Source of the DNA: Cornus controversa
Lineage: Eukaryota; Streptophyta; Magnoliopsida; Cornales; Cornaceae
Length of the DNA stretch: 64,000 nucleotides
NCBI GenBank assembly: GCA_026545225.1
Contig: CM048853.1
Span: 41,556,755-41,620,754 of the forward strand
Direction of reading: 5' to 3'
Under the pieces are notes generated by a model. It was not told the DNA's origin, did no database searches, and worked only from the letters and a program-made list of their open reading frames with translations. Position 1 is the stretch's first letter, and every line of letters starts with the position of its first letter. The translations under genes were made by a program, and so were the position numbers. Below, piece by piece: positions 46,169 to 57,000 of the stretch.

Positions 46169-47200
46169 TATATATATAAATATATATGGGAATAGGTCAA
46201 TAATGACCTCACCTCCTGGTATTGAATACTCAGAGTTACCTTAGCCCCAAATCTGAGCAAGCCTAGGACGCTTCCGTAACACCAATGTTTCGGCCATTCC
46301 AATCTCTGAAATGAGACCGCCACCACAAGCTTTAGAGTGTTAGTATAAACTTTGGCTTTTGAGATGGAAAGGCATGTTAGTTAGTATAAACTTTCTGCAC
46401 AGGTTATCACAACTCCAAGATATAATACCAGCAGTCGCATCTTCGTTGTACATCCATAAACTCATAATATATATATATATATAAGAGTTCAACGAAGTGA
46501 GAGTTTAGTAATTTTGTTCAGAGATGATGAAAACCTCTTTTTATAAGGTTTGGGAATGTAAATCTTTTACGCAATAATGATATTATTAATTTTTATAATA
46601 AAAACCGTAACTAATAATAAAATTCATGTTTTTTTATTAAAATATTACTAACAGTTTTTTATTTGCAGGCGGCACTAACTGGTGGAATAATCGGTAAATT
46701 TAAGAATTGTGTTGAGTTCATGAAATGGGTTTTTTTTTTTAAAAAAAGAACACCTTAAATGGGATTTAAGGGAGAAATAACGGCTCTAATTTGTGGTTTA
46801 AATTATTTGTGTTTCTTTTGGGCTAATATAAACAAACTTTCTGATATTAAACTTCTGAAAATCTGAAGCCTTATAGCAATATTAGAATGCAAACTTTCTA
46901 TTATTTATCAATAAACATTAGCCCAAATGGTATAATATAAACAAACTTTTTGATATTCACCGATGGACGTTAGCCCAGATAGTATAAGCTCTCCTCTATG
47001 AAAGAGAGGCTGAGTGTTTAAGTCCTGGCGAAATATTGTAGTTGCGTGTCCGTTTGCTATTTTCAATACACATTAAGCACAAAGCTAAGCAAAGCACAAG
47101 GAGAAGTTCAAAGCCATAGCCAGCTCAAAGCATGTCCTTTGAAACCTTACATCATTTTCACATGAGTTATTTCGGAAAAATATTACATCAACTGTTATTT
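46169..47200. other. Unassigned spacer, with a weak tRNA-like motif
   Basis: No gene. At 46971-47036 a TTAGCCCAGATAGTATAAGC stretch and a GTGTTTAAGTCCTGG stretch 30-40 bases on resemble Pol III A and B boxes, so a SINE remnant is possible. A partial copy of the same A-box phrase lies near 46918-46935. Confidence 0.35.
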
Positions 47201-48020
47201 TTTAATCTTTACAAATCAAACTTTATTCAAAACAATCAGCTGGTTCAAAGGTAGCACCTTGCTCAAAAATCATGTTTTCCGCCTCGTACCGCAAGAAATC
47301 AAACAACAGAGTGGACAAATAGTGCTCTCCAAAGCTGGAGAAAATAACCTGTGCAATAAGAAATACAAGTGGCAAATGTCATTGGGTTGTTCGAAAATGA
47401 AATAAACTAAAAAAGAAAATCAAATTCATGCAGTTTATACTAAAGATTACTAGTCATCTAAATGTCCACCCAATTCAAAATTTGGTTCAAGCTTGGTCAC
47501 AGCAGTGTATAAACACCCAAGGGCAGCAAAAGATCAGTTTGAATGTTGGACAAAGGCATGACAGCTATTTGGAGCATTCGACCCAATCTACTTCAAATTA
47601 TAAATCCACCGCGGTTAGCCTATTACAAACATTAAGTGTGTTACAATCACATCTTCTCATGTACCATGTAAGATGGCATAGAATTGGTCATCTACTAAGC
47701 AATTGTACCAAGAGTACTCTGTCTTCCCACTGGAACTTTTTTTTTTAAGCTTTTTTACTCGAAACAAACTATGAACCTAGATCTGATACATTCACAACAT
47801 GGAATGCAACGTCTATCAATAAGGACCAGACAGCTTTATGTGATAATGATCCTTAAAGTAACAACTATGTAGGTGTGCCACAAGGCCCTTGAAGAATTTT
47901 TGTATTACCTTCATGTGCACAAGATGCAAAACACTTTCAGTTGTCTATGTTCCCTAAGCATTGATGCCTATTTAACATATTTAATAGTATTTTGTCTCTC
48001 TTCAAAGAGACATATCCATG

Positions 48021-48166
48021 ACCACTGGGCTGGTATAACCTCTCCACCCTTTTGAGGGAGGTGAAGGTCATCCTTCTATCTTTCAAAAAAATAAAAAAGG
48101 GATGTGAGGAGTTCGAGTCTCACAGTACTGGCCATTTGTGTGTTTGAGAGAGAGTATTAACCTAGC
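48021..48166. mobile_element. SINE-like insertion, 146 bp
   Basis: It is flanked by an 18-bp direct repeat with one mismatch (48003-48020 and 48167-48184, CAAAGAGACATATCCATG). The paralogous segment near 61210-61235 has only one copy of this target and no insert, so it is an empty site. The interior has an AAAAAAATAAAAAA run and a GAGTTCGAGTCTCAC phrase resembling a Pol III B box. Long target duplications of this kind are left by LINE-dependent retroposition. An A box is not clear. Confidence 0.65.
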
Positions 48167-49924
48167 CAAAGCGACATATCCATGGTTGAAAGTTTGTAAC
48201 TTCTCGCTTCCCTAATGTAATACTTGGAGAATAATTAAAACTCAAACTTCAAGATATAACTGATAGAGAGTAAAACGACTGACATTATGTCAACCAACAT
48301 CTACTATTTCCCTCCTCTTATTCAGAGGGTAACACACAAGGACCCAACTATAATGTCCTCATGCCACATAATGCGGTATCAAAAATTGGATAATAAGATC
48401 AACTGAATAATATCATATTGAGAAAGGATTCACCAAACTAAAACCATCTTTAGTGCATGCATGCATGTAAACTTGAGGAAACACTTGAAAGTTCAACTCT
48501 TTTATCAGTCTTCAATTTTTTTAAAAAAAATTAATGCCTGCAATCTTACTTGGCAATGGATGATGCAACGAGGAAAAAAAAGAAATTCATAATAAGCTGT
48601 GTACGTGGCATGTACGTTAAAATTATTTGAGCCATCATAAAAGAATTCTGACGGAGTAACGCAACAAAATCAACCCATAACAAGTATTTAAGAGGATATA
48701 AGATGAACATTGAGATGACAATACATATTAGTTGGATTAAAGAAATTTAACTTACAATAATGAGTTTCCCAGCTTTTCCAGCCTCTTCCCTACCTTTATC
48801 GCAGCAGCAGCTGCTGCAGCCCCAGAAGAAATCCTACCTTCAAAAAATATCGCCACAAACTTGATAAAACATGGGAAAAGTTAAAGATAGAAACAACATA
48901 TAATAATATAACATATACGGCTAGGACTTTGGAGACTCTGATAAGCAAGAGAAAGGAGTTTTAGTCTTTTAGAGATGTATGTGAGACCATCAGAATGCAT
49001 CTCAAGTAACTGAGACCATACCAGCAAACCCTTCTTTCAAAGCGAGAAGCTTAGCAGTTTCCGAAGCTTCTTAGCTTGATATCTGGAAAGTTACAAAAGA
49101 ATAAGTATTTAGTAAAATGAAATCCATTACATAATGTTTATTACAGCACTACAGTCATTACTGCAACAGTGCAATTTAAACCGTTATACCAGGGATAAAT
49201 CTTCCTTCTAATCTGTGGATTGGAAAAGGTGGGGTAGAACCCACCTCAATCGATTAATTTGACAAGCACATGAATTTAACAGGTAAACCGTGGACCACAA
49301 TGGTTAATGACTCTAATTATGGATTTGACCGGATTTACAGTCTTCTGTAGAAACTGTGATGATGGAGCACACCCAAGAACTACTCAGAAAACGCTAGCCT
49401 TATTATTTTCCAAGTACCAGAATTTTGTTTCGGGTTGTATGCTTATTTGACTGTCTCAGAGGATGCAAACGAATTTGATGAAGTACTCTCCATTCAGTGC
49501 CATACAGATGCTTCAAGGATATATTGACTTGACTTTGTCCCTTAAAGAATTTGAAATCGCAAATGGTTATGCAGAAGATGTAATCCAGGGACTCATGATG
49601 GTAAGGATAGAGGCTCAACTCAGACAAGTGGATGCGGATGTGGTCTGAGTGGTTGGCAGGTTCAGAGAGATTGATTTAGCCAAGAATCTTAAGGAGGATT
49701 TTCTATGAAGCCTGTGATTCTTTATAGGGTAGTATTTGTGGTTTTGTGCATAAAATCAGTGTTTATTATTTCTCAACATTTAATGTATTTGTTTGGAAAA
49801 GAATGAGTGAGCTTTACTCGAAGTGGATAAGTCTGATTTGTGACGTTCACAGCTTTGCTTTAATGTGATTTCTATTTCCAAGTTATTGTCATACAGATAT
49901 TCACTTTCAAACTGTGGGTATCAG

Positions 49925-50395
49925 AACTAGCAATGCAAATAAACGAGTTGTTCATGAATAGCTAGGGCCCGGCTCATTTAAAGCTCGGCTCAGGCTTATT
50001 CGTTAAGCATTCGCCTTAGGTCGTGTAGGCTCATGAACATAAGCTCGTATATGTTCGTGAACATAGGCTCGTATAAGGCTCTTGAACGTTCATAAACATA
50101 AGCTTGTATGGGTTCATGAACGTAAGCTCATGAACATAGACTTATGTAGGCTCATTTACGTTCATAAACAAAGCAAACTCTCTTGAACACAAGCTCAAAT
50201 CGAGCCCAAGCGACTTTTGTTATTAACGAGCCGAGCCCGAGCTTTTCAAAATAATGACGAGTTGAGCCCAAGCTCAGATTTTCAAGCTTGTCACTATCCT
50301 GAGCCAAGCCCGAGTTGAGCCCACAAACGAACGAGCCAAGCCCGAACGGACTCAAGCTCGGTTGGGCTTGGTTCATTTGCAGCCCTAAACAGGAC
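49925..50395. repeat. GAGCC/GGCTC-rich dispersed repeat
   Basis: A dense run of short motifs (AAGCTCG, GAGCC, GGCTC, CGAGCCCAAG, GTTCATGAACG) bounded by weakly inverted ends: GCAATGCAAATAAACGAG at the left and, reversed, GGGCTGCAAATGAACCAAG at the right. It resembles a common plant DNA-element family, possibly hAT-like. No target duplication was found. Confidence 0.45.
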
Positions 50396-50416
50396 ACACT
50401 TTTGTTGCCATGCAAG

Positions 50417-51120
50417 TAGGGGTGCAACTTGGGTGAATCAATCCGAACCCAAACCGATTTTCCATGGGCTTGGGCAACCATTTTCACAATTAGGGTTGGA
50501 CTTAGGTTGAAAAATCTCAACCCGAATTTAATTTGGGTTGGGCCAAACCCGAAGTCTAATTTTTTTTCCCTAGGTAACCCAAAGTCTAATTTTATTTTTA
50601 TATATTTTTTAATATTAAGTATATTATATATCCTTTTCTTTTCAACTTCCTTTTGTTTAAATCTTAATTTCTTCATTTCTTGTGTATTAATACTTTGGAG
50701 AGTTGATTTTTAAGAATTTGTTTGTAATTTTTTAGAAATTTAAATTATGCTTAGGAGTAATCTAACCCGAAAATAACATCAAGTTAAAGGTATTATTGAT
50801 CTTATACATGTTTTCTAGGTATAGACACGTGTGTGTGAATACATTGAGTCTCTGTGTGCCATGGCTCCTTAGATCTTCCCCATTCTCTGTATATACACAC
50901 ATGCTTATGTGTGCAATAACGCAATGTCCTTTATATGCAAAAATGAACTGTTGTGAAAAATTGATTCAGTTTGACCGGATTAGATACCAACCTGACCATG
51001 ATTGGGTTCCGGTTAGCTCTCCCTAACCCGAGGTTAGCTTCAACCCAAGCTTGGGCAACATTGCTCACAGTACGGGTTGGGCTAGGCTTAACCCTTCAAC
51101 CCACCCGGGTTGTACCCCTA
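50417..51120. mobile_element. hAT-type non-autonomous DNA element, 704 bp
   Basis: Inverted ends TAGGGGTGCAACTTGGGTG and, reversed, TAGGGGTACAACCCGGGTG. The flanks are CATGCAAG (50409-50416) and CATGGAAG (51121-51128), an 8-bp duplication with one change, typical of hAT elements. Short motifs AACCCGA and TTGGGTTGGG recur in inverted arrangement near both ends. No transposase. Confidence 0.8.
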
Positions 51121-51539
51121 CATGGAAGCATCTATTCACCATGACTTGACTTTAGGTGTTATTTGAACGGGGCTTCAATGAAACCTCTAAGCCTCTACGT
51201 CGCCCTGTGACATCACTAAGCAGTCTACCCCCTTGAAGGGCTTACTATTTCTCATGGACTATCATATTGATTACTCCTAGCTAGGTTATCTTCTCCCTCC
51301 AACAGCTCATCTACTTAATACATCCTTGGATAACCTCATCTATAAATAGAGAACTTTATACTCCAAAACCATCAAGCACCCACAGCTATTCTATATTCTC
51401 TGTTCTGTCTCTCGTTTTGTTACTAGTTTCATATCATGTCCAGACACCTTATAGCATTTTCAGAGCACCTGAAGACTCGATCATTTATGTATGATTTGAT
51501 TTTCGCAAGTTGCACCTTCCAATGGTTTCAATGTTATAT

Positions 51540-51785
51540 CTAGGAAGAAGGGTGTTAGGCAGGGAGGGAGCCAGCTTGGGCCCAGGGGGGCACGTGCCCT
51601 CCGGGCCCATTAATTTTTTTTATATATATAAGTATATAATTTGTAAAGTACTGCATAATGCCCCCCCAAAATTTATTTTTTGTTCTAAAAAATCCCCATG
51701 TGACAAAGCTGGCCCATTAAACTTTTTATATATATAGGCATATAATTTGTAAAGTATTACATAATGGCCCTAAATTCATTTTTTT
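51540..51785. repeat. Dispersed repeat with internal duplication
   Basis: A G/C-rich head (GGGAGCCAGCTTGGGCCC, GGGGCACGTGCCC) is followed by two copies of TATAATTTGTAAAGTA with CATAATG about 110 bases apart (near 51630 and 51740). It resembles a plant DNA-transposon relic, but the ends are not defined. Confidence 0.4.
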
Positions 51786-51789
51786 TTTC

Positions 51790-52990
51790 TATAAATCTCT
51801 CTATTCTTTCTTTCTTTTCCTTCTAACTCTTCTTCTTCCTCTTCATTTTTTTTTCTCTTGAAATAAATTTGCATTCCCTTTCTTCAATTAAATCTTAATT
51901 TTTTTGAACATGTTATTTTGACCATATATACTTAAAGATAGTCTTCTAAAATTAAACTTATACATAATATTCCAACAAACTCCATTTTCAAGTAGGAATG
52001 ATTTTTACGAATTTACTATCATTTTCAAAAAAGAAACAAATTGTATAACACTACCTGAATTGATTTTTGTGGCCATAATCAAACCAACGTGCCTAATATT
52101 GATTGTTAGTCAATATTGTATATTAAAAGACTAACATGACCAATATTTAACCAATACAACCATCCTTTTAATAGATATTGTACTACACCATCGAAAGTCC
52201 GTTTAGTTGATTTTGCAGAGAGTAACCTAGTCCACACCTTGCCCAGCCTTACACTTGCTTTGAGCCAGTGACAGATTGTAATTTCTGAATCTTTTCAAAA
52301 AAATCTTGAAGCAATATAACTGTTATAATTCCTACACTATGAATGTTCATTATTCAATTGTATGAGATAGAATGAAGAAGTTGAGTTTGGCTCTTAATTA
52401 TACTCCATCAGAAATTTCCAGGAACGATTGATTCAAAATTTGACTGGAAGAATGTCTCTAACTCATAACATTTTGGGCAAGTTAGGCATGCATAATATCT
52501 CTGTACTGTCTTGACACTTAAAGGAGATTTTTTGGTTCCTGCAAACTGTTCTATTTTATAATTTAACAAATTAAGGCATGATTTTACTTTATCATTAAAA
52601 TAAATACTACTAAGGGAAGAGCAAAGAATACAGTACTGTCATTCTCTTTTCCCTTTTCATAGTGTTCCCCCTTCTCTCAAAAGAAGAATCATCCTAGGAC
52701 CAAAACAACTCTACAAGAATGTGTTTATATTTGCACATGTTGTGAATACACACTTCAACATTATCAATGGCTAGCAGCCAAGAAAAGCAATGGGAAAAAC
52801 ACACCATATGCATAAGTTTTAATGACTTCCAGATGGAAGATAATGAAATACATTATAAAGTGAATCAAGAGCTTTGTACTTGCACTTTCTTTTATTATAA
52901 GTTCTCATTTTCTTTTAATACTTTTACTTCAGAAGGAAAATTATAGCATGGACAAAAAGTTGACCACATCAATTCAAACTAAATGCACAA
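51790..52990. other. Intron or spacer, nothing recognised
   Basis: AT-rich sequence between the repeat above and the next pseudogene exon. No gene or element is supported. Confidence 0.5.
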
Positions 52991-53081
52991 TAATAAGATT
53001 TCGAGGATTACTTGAGCAACTTCATCAAGAATGTTGACGTCTAAAAACACAAAGATGATGCCAGAACCAATTCCTTGTCTC

Positions 53082-54059
53082 CTATGTGGGCCTATTACAC
53101 GAACATATATGCAAAGTATTCAATTAGGAAAGAGTCAATAAGTCAAGACGTTTCTTTTCTCAAAAGATCTTGATAGAACAAAATCAATTTAAAACCTTGA
53201 TATTATTGTTGAACAATCATCATACTCCCAGAAAAAAAGAAAATTCAAAACAAGAAGAAAAAGATGAACAAAACAATAACAGGTAGTAAATTCCAAAGAT
53301 ATTCAACAATGAACACGGCATAACAAAACGAAGAAGCATTACCATGAAAGTTCTACTAGATTTGGAACTACCTAAAATTTCATGGCAGAAACAGAATTCT
53401 AACCAAGCAGAACCATCATCTATTTCTTAAGCAGGAAAAAGTGTTATTTGTCTTAGCAAGCATCGGCCATATTGAAAATTTGAAAGTACTATGATGGTGA
53501 AAGATACAAATTAATATTTATCAATAATTGTATCAAATAAATAAAAATAATTAATAACTCATACAAACTAGAATTCTAACATGTGCCTAAGTGGCTCATG
53601 GAAGAGAAACTGAGAGAAGTTCATAAATCTTGCCATTGATGTTTGTGATCAAATATTGTATTGGAAAATATGACTTGCCCAAGAATTGACATTAATATAA
53701 CTTAAAAGAAAATTACTGACTGAGTATTGACATTAACTAAGACAGTATCTGTCAAATGTGGAGGCACATACTGAGTGAGAATTGAAGTTTATCTGCAACT
53801 ATCAACATTTAGAGTTCATCTGGGAATGGTCATCATGCAATCTTTCCAGTGTTCCAAGAAACACCCACCACTGGCATTGACAGTGCAAGGAAAGTGATCT
53901 GTTTTGGAAAAAAATAATAATAGATAAAAGAAAGTAACAACAACTTGGGTTAGGTTGTAGAGCGTGTAGAACTTTAGTACCTGAGTGGGAATGAATTAGG
54001 GGGTTTTCCTCCACGAATAGAAAACAAACAGAGGAATCCAATGCGAGCATCAGTGTATG
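53082..54059. other. Spacer 3' of the resistance gene, including its probable 3' untranslated region
   Basis: No gene. The resistance gene transcript, if made, must end in this stretch. I see no decisive polyadenylation site. Confidence 0.4.
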
Positions 54060-57000
54060 TCACTCCAAGTTTATGATGTCTTCACCATCGATCCTTATGT
54101 GGCGGATTTGAGAAATGTTGGGCCAATCTTCCCCTTTATTCCTTTGGCAACGTGGTTTCAGCAATGGACAGTTCCATATAGTCAGGCGAGAAAGGGAGTT
54201 GGGCAGCCTCTCTTCTGGCAATGACTGGAGCTTAGGGCAGTCCTGGATGTATAGATGTGCAAGAGCGGAGAGGTGTTGAAGGCCCTTGTGGTTCAGTGAT
54301 TTCAAATTTGGAAGGCATTGAATCACAAGATAAGTAAGAGTGGTGGGCAATAGCCACTCCTCTGGAAATGACTCCAACAGTTCTTCTTCTTCATATGCAC
54401 CACTGATATAGAATTCTCCAAGAGATGGGAGTGTTTGGAAACCCCACCCCATCCGGCCCTTCATCAGTTTCTCGCAATTATAGATCGCAAGTCTACTTAA
54501 CTTGGATGGCAAACCTCCATCTGGAAATGCTTCAACTTCTGGGCAGTTAACTATGATCAATGACTGAAGAGATGGGAGGAGGGTGTACATTTGTAACGGC
54601 AGTGACACCAGATTCTTGCAGTGATAGACACTAAAAGAGGTCATATTGGGAGCGGGCAATCCTCCATTTCCATGCGCAAAGGATACCATTTCAGGACAAT
54701 CCTTTACTTTAAGCTCTAACAGATATCTAAGCTCGTCGTTTGGAATTGAAAGCGTTTTAAAATTTATACACCCCGAGATGAGGAGAGAAAGAAGCTTTGG
54801 GAAGAAACCTAACGACAGTGATTTAAGATGATCGCAGCTATTATCTATCTTCAAAACTTCAATGGAACATGTATGGTAATTATGCTCCTCCATCTCCTTC
54901 TCTGACAGGGGAAACTCTAAACTTCTACAGTTGGAGATCTCAAGTGTTTCCAATGTAGGAGGAGGTAGACCACCAAAGGGGAAAGACACCTCAAGAAGAG
55001 ATGAACATTCAGAGATGCACAGCTCTTCAAGGCAAATATTGTTGACGCGCATTATATCCATTCCTTCTGTTGATGCTACTGTTAGGGATTGTAGAGCTGA
55101 GCATCTTTTGATCTCCAGAGACTTGAGCATTGGCGGCAACCCCATGTCCGGAAATGACACAAGGCCCGAGCATTCCTTTATTGTTAACAGTTCAAGATTT
55201 ATTAGTCTGCACAATTCCAGTGGCAATTCCTTCAAGTTTGGCATTCCTGAAATCTCCAAATTCTGAAGAGAAGACAAGTGTTGCAGCTGTGATGGCAATT
55301 CGGTCAAGTTTGGAATATCTGAGATCATCAATTTCTGAAGAGAAGACAGGTGTTGTAGCTCTGGCGGCAACTCCCTCAAGTTTGGAACATGTGAGACAAT
55401 CAATTCCTGAAGAGAAGACAGGTGTTGCAGTTGGGGCGGCAATTCAGTCAAGTTTGGAATACCTGAGATCTCCATTTCTCGAAGAGAAGGCACATCTTGA
55501 AGCAACAACCCAACTTGATTGGACACCAGCTGTTGGCATTTGGAAATTTCAAGTTTCCTTAGAGATGGGAAGTGGATGGATAATTCACCAGTCAACTTAG
55601 GACAATCAACCATAGAAAGCTCTAAAAGGCGAGAGAACTCTCCAGCCCCTAATGCTTGCCATTCCTCCCACTCTTCCATTTCCTTAAAGCTTAATATCTC
55701 CAGGGATTGAAATGGTTTGATCGAAGAAGAAGAAGCATTCCCATAGAACTCCCAACCCACCTCTGTTATTGATTTCATCCCTTCAATTCCTAGATATTTT
55801 AGAGAAGGTAGCTGCCCAATCGGTGGCAAGGAACAACAATTTGCACACTTTTTAAGACTTAAGGACACCATGTTATGAAACGAATGAGCTCCCCCTAACC
55901 AATCGGGAAATCTTGTGCTCCCATACTTAAAGATGCTGAGATACTTCACCCCTGCATGAGGTTGTAGCTTATCAAGTATATCTCTTTCCTTCTGTGTATC
56001 ACTAGTATCACCATTCCATTCCAGCACTAACCCTTCAAGATGCTTCTTATCCTTCATATTGGCCTCTGATGCATCCAGTCCACTGGTTACATTTTGAAGC
56101 CCTGAAATGAGGAGTTGCCCCCGAAGTTGACAGATTTCCTTCAACCCACTAATCCTTGACCCATTGTTCCTGCCAACTACAAAATATGTCAAATGTTGGA
56201 GATCTTTCAGTCTACTCATTTGCATCGGCATTTTAGTCAATTTAGTTTCTCTGATGTCAAGATGGCGCAAGTTTATTAGTTTTCCCATATTCATAGGCAA
56301 CTCAGCAAGCGCCACACAATATGACAAATCTAATGTCTGTAAATTGCACAAGGTTGTTATTGAATCAGGTAACCGTTTGATATTTGTCACAGAAAGATCC
56401 AAATAGCGTAAATGTATCAAATTTTCGATCGACTGAGGCAATTCAAAAATCTGATATTTAGATAGAGATAGCACCCTTAAGCATCTCAAGCTTGGCAACA
56501 AGTCATGTAGTACCTTATTGCCTAAGAAAGGACCCCAGCCTCCAAAAAATGATATGAACGTTCGTAAATACTTGAACTCATTAACAGCCTTGAATTTCTC
56601 AAATGCATCATACGTGCCCTTAACATACGAGAAATGGCGAATTTTTTCACAGATATGATTAAGGGGCTTGCCATCTTCCAACATTAAACTAAACTCTCCA
56701 GATATATCTTGAGCTAAGTCATGGATCAGGTCATGCATTAGAAAATAAGAATGAGTTGATTTCTGAAAGAAAGATCTTGCCAATAGTTCACAGAAGTAGT
56801 AATTACCTGCATCTTCCAATAATGTATTATTTTTGTGTTGTTGCACAAGATCTATGGCAATCCATAGCTGGACTAACTTTTCCTTTTCAATTTTGTAATC
56901 TTTAGGAAATATGGAACAATATGCGAAGCACCTCTTTAAATGTGAAGGAAGATAATGATAGCTCAATTTTAGAGCTGGAAGAATCTTGCTCTCCTGCAAA

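Larger units (their letters stand above)
47223..53081 (-). pseudogene. Cysteine synthase (O-acetylserine thiol-lyase family) pseudogene, copy 1, last four exons
   Basis: Cysteine synthase is a PLP enzyme making cysteine from O-acetylserine and sulfide. Four minus-strand segments match its C-terminal exons in order: 53012-53081 (QGIGSGIIFVFLDVNILDEVAQ part, compare family QGIGAGFIPGVLD), 49022-49082 (ETAKLLALKEG), 48756-48837 (ISSGAAAAAAIKVGKR) and 47223-47348 (FGEHYLSTLLFDFLRYEAENM up to a TAA). GT/AG intron borders remain at each. The exon at 49022 has TAA in place of a Glu codon, and the exon at 48756 has lost one base (frameshift) relative to copy 2. The first half of the gene, with the PLP lysine, is not found. 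The 3.9-kb intron 49083-53011 holds other repeats. A second decayed copy lies at 60470-63541. Host gene relic, family assignment from remembered consensus. Confidence 0.75.

Noticed and set aside
46971-47036. Possible tRNA gene
   Set aside because: Only loose A-box and B-box resemblance. No cloverleaf with paired acceptor stem can be drawn, so at most a SINE remnant.
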